Source: Granulicella sp. UBA5172 (GTDB lineage: Bacteria > Acidobacteriota > Terriglobia > Terriglobales > Acidobacteriaceae). Taken from it: a stretch of DNA of 7,714 nt. The position numbers were made by a program, and so were the translations under genes. The stretch lies in contig DHWW01000208.1 in NCBI GenBank assembly GCA_002413385.1, positions 4,383-12,096 on the forward strand, in the 5' to 3' direction. Shown here in pieces: positions 6,762-7,714 of this stretch; the stretch's first letter is position 1, and the number at the start of each line of letters is the position of its first letter. A model generated the notes under the pieces. That model was given only the letters and a program-made list of their open reading frames with translations. It did not search any database and was not told the DNA's origin.

Positions 6762-7714
6762 TTAGCTTCCTTGAGTAATGCGCATAGCGATGGGGCTTAC
6801 CTTAACGGGAACAAATTCGCGCACTTCAATACGCAAAAGAACCTGCCAGGATTCAGGAAACGCACCTGTCTTGGATAGAGCGCGCAGCTGCTTATAGACT
6901 GGCCTCATCTTTTCAGGATCGCTGAAGAAATCGCCGACTCCGGCTGTGCCGGCGCTACTCAGACCGGCGAGAACCAGGGTACGGGCACCAGATGGAGATT
7001 TGGTCATCCAGATCAAACCATAATCCTCTCCCGCGCCTCCATGGCCCGACTTGGCATAGTCTGCCTGTTCCCCTGGAAGGGGATGGGCATTATGGATAGA
7101 GTCGTAACCGATAGTGAAATTGGCGGCAGAGAGCGTGCTCTGGACGAACGCGCTCTCATGGGGTGCCCCCAAAATCACCAGTTGCTCCTGACGAGCGGCG
7201 TCCCAGTTTAAGAATCTTGCGCCGGTGAGGTGTGCACTTCGGCCGGTCGCCTGTAACAGGCGCGCCAGACCGAAGGCCGCAGTGGCCTCCCCCAAACCTG
7301 TGTAGTTGCTCGAGTCAACAAAAAAGTGGTGGAATGGAAAATTCGCTTGATTGTCGTTGGCGGTCTGGTTCAGGACAGCGGCCATGGCTGGGGGAACGGG
7401 CACGTCTCTCGGATTCTCTCCCAGGGAAGGACCTGCATTATTGAGGCCTAAGTAGAGTAAGACGTGAGGATTGGTCAGAACAATCTCTGTTTCATACGTG
7501 GACTTTGCGCCAATTGGCCCGAGGAGATCGCCGTAAAACGCATAGCTGGGGTCGCCTTGTGAAAAGCCGCGCTCAAGATAAAGGCCTCGAAGCCACCAAC
7601 CGGCAACCAGCGCCAATACCACGCCGATGCAGAGCGCCAGTGCCACCGGCGCAGTCATTCGGAAAGGATGCGGCTTTCTCGTTTCAACGGATGGGACTGT
7701 AGCCTCCCCCGCCA
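6762..7714 (-). CDS. Membrane-anchored protein of unknown function, 5' end beyond window
   Basis: From the first available ATG (7658) the product is 298 residues, but the frame stays open upstream to the right edge (AGEATVPSVETRKPHPFR before that Met) and no ribosome site lies near 7658. The true start is therefore probably outside. Residues 3-24, counted from 7658, form one clear transmembrane helix preceded by basic residues TRKPHPFR, which predicts the N-terminus in the cytoplasm and a periplasmic or extracellular body. Readable segments are GLGEATAAFGLARLLQATGR (121-140), LVILGAPHES (160-169), PLPGE (193-197), EDYGLIWM (211-218) and ARTLVLAGLSSAGTAGVGDFF (225-245, hydrophobic and glycine-rich). 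The order resembles, from memory, the C-terminal domain of Acidobacteriota membrane proteins that often carry an N-terminal winged-helix domain. That link is weak and no function is assigned. It has no same-strand partner in the window. Confidence 0.75.
   Translation of the reverse strand, partial: AGEATVPSVETRKPHPFRMTAPVALALCIGVVLALVAGWWLRGLYLERGFSQGDPSYAFYGDLLGPIGAKSTYETEIVLTNPHVLLYLGLNNAGPSLGENPRDVPVPPAMAAVLNQTANDNQANFPFHHFFVDSSNYTGLGEATAAFGLARLLQATGRSAHLTGARFLNWDAARQEQLVILGAPHESAFVQSTLSAANFTIGYDSIHNAHPLPGEQADYAKSGHGGAGEDYGLIWMTKSPSGARTLVLAGLSSAGTAGVGDFFSDPEKMRPVYKQLRALSKTGAFPESWQVLLRIEVREFVPVKVSPIAMRITQGS

Overview
The window looks like accessory, carbohydrate-degrading chromosomal DNA from a heterotrophic, probably Gram-negative bacterium. 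The protein style (secreted family GH36 glycosidases, an arylsulfatase-type protein, and a membrane-anchored protein resembling a type I associate with Acidobacteriota) suggests Acidobacteriota. This is an inference from remembered protein style, not a database match.

Layout, left to right. (1) Positions 1-1864, minus strand: the first 621 codons of a secreted GH36-type alpha-galactosidase-like enzyme whose 3' end lies beyond the left edge. It has a good Shine-Dalgarno and, upstream, a candidate sigma70 promoter whose -35 box lies inside a perfect 9-2-9 palindrome (1981-2000). (2) Positions 2001-2281: no recognisable gene. (3) Positions 2286-3593: a complete 1308-bp IS5-type insertion sequence with 12-bp perfect terminal inverted repeats, CTAG on both sides and one intact DDE transposase. 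(4) Positions 3598-4235, plus strand: the C-terminal part of a sulfatase, cut exactly at the IS end. Its catalytic N-terminal half is missing and is not found on the other side of the IS. An in-frame ORF (3453-4235) joins the IS tail to this fragment. (5) Positions 4328-6549, plus strand: a second secreted GH36 alpha-galactosidase, canonical in its active-site motifs but split by a one-base frameshift at about 6053-6058. (6) Positions 6550-6761: a convergent intergenic gap. (7) Positions 6762-7714, minus strand: a membrane-anchored protein of unknown function whose reading frame stays open to the right edge.

The two glycosidases and the sulfatase remnant read as what is left of a locus for exported breakdown of galactose-containing, possibly sulfated, polysaccharide. 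The IS seems to have removed or rearranged the sulfatase 5' half, and the second glycosidase is either decaying or carries a sequencing error. I see no CRISPR array, RNA gene, defence system or clearly new multi-gene system. The points most worth checking are the IS junction, the frameshift, the palindrome-promoter overlap, the divergent GH36 active site and the unassigned membrane protein.
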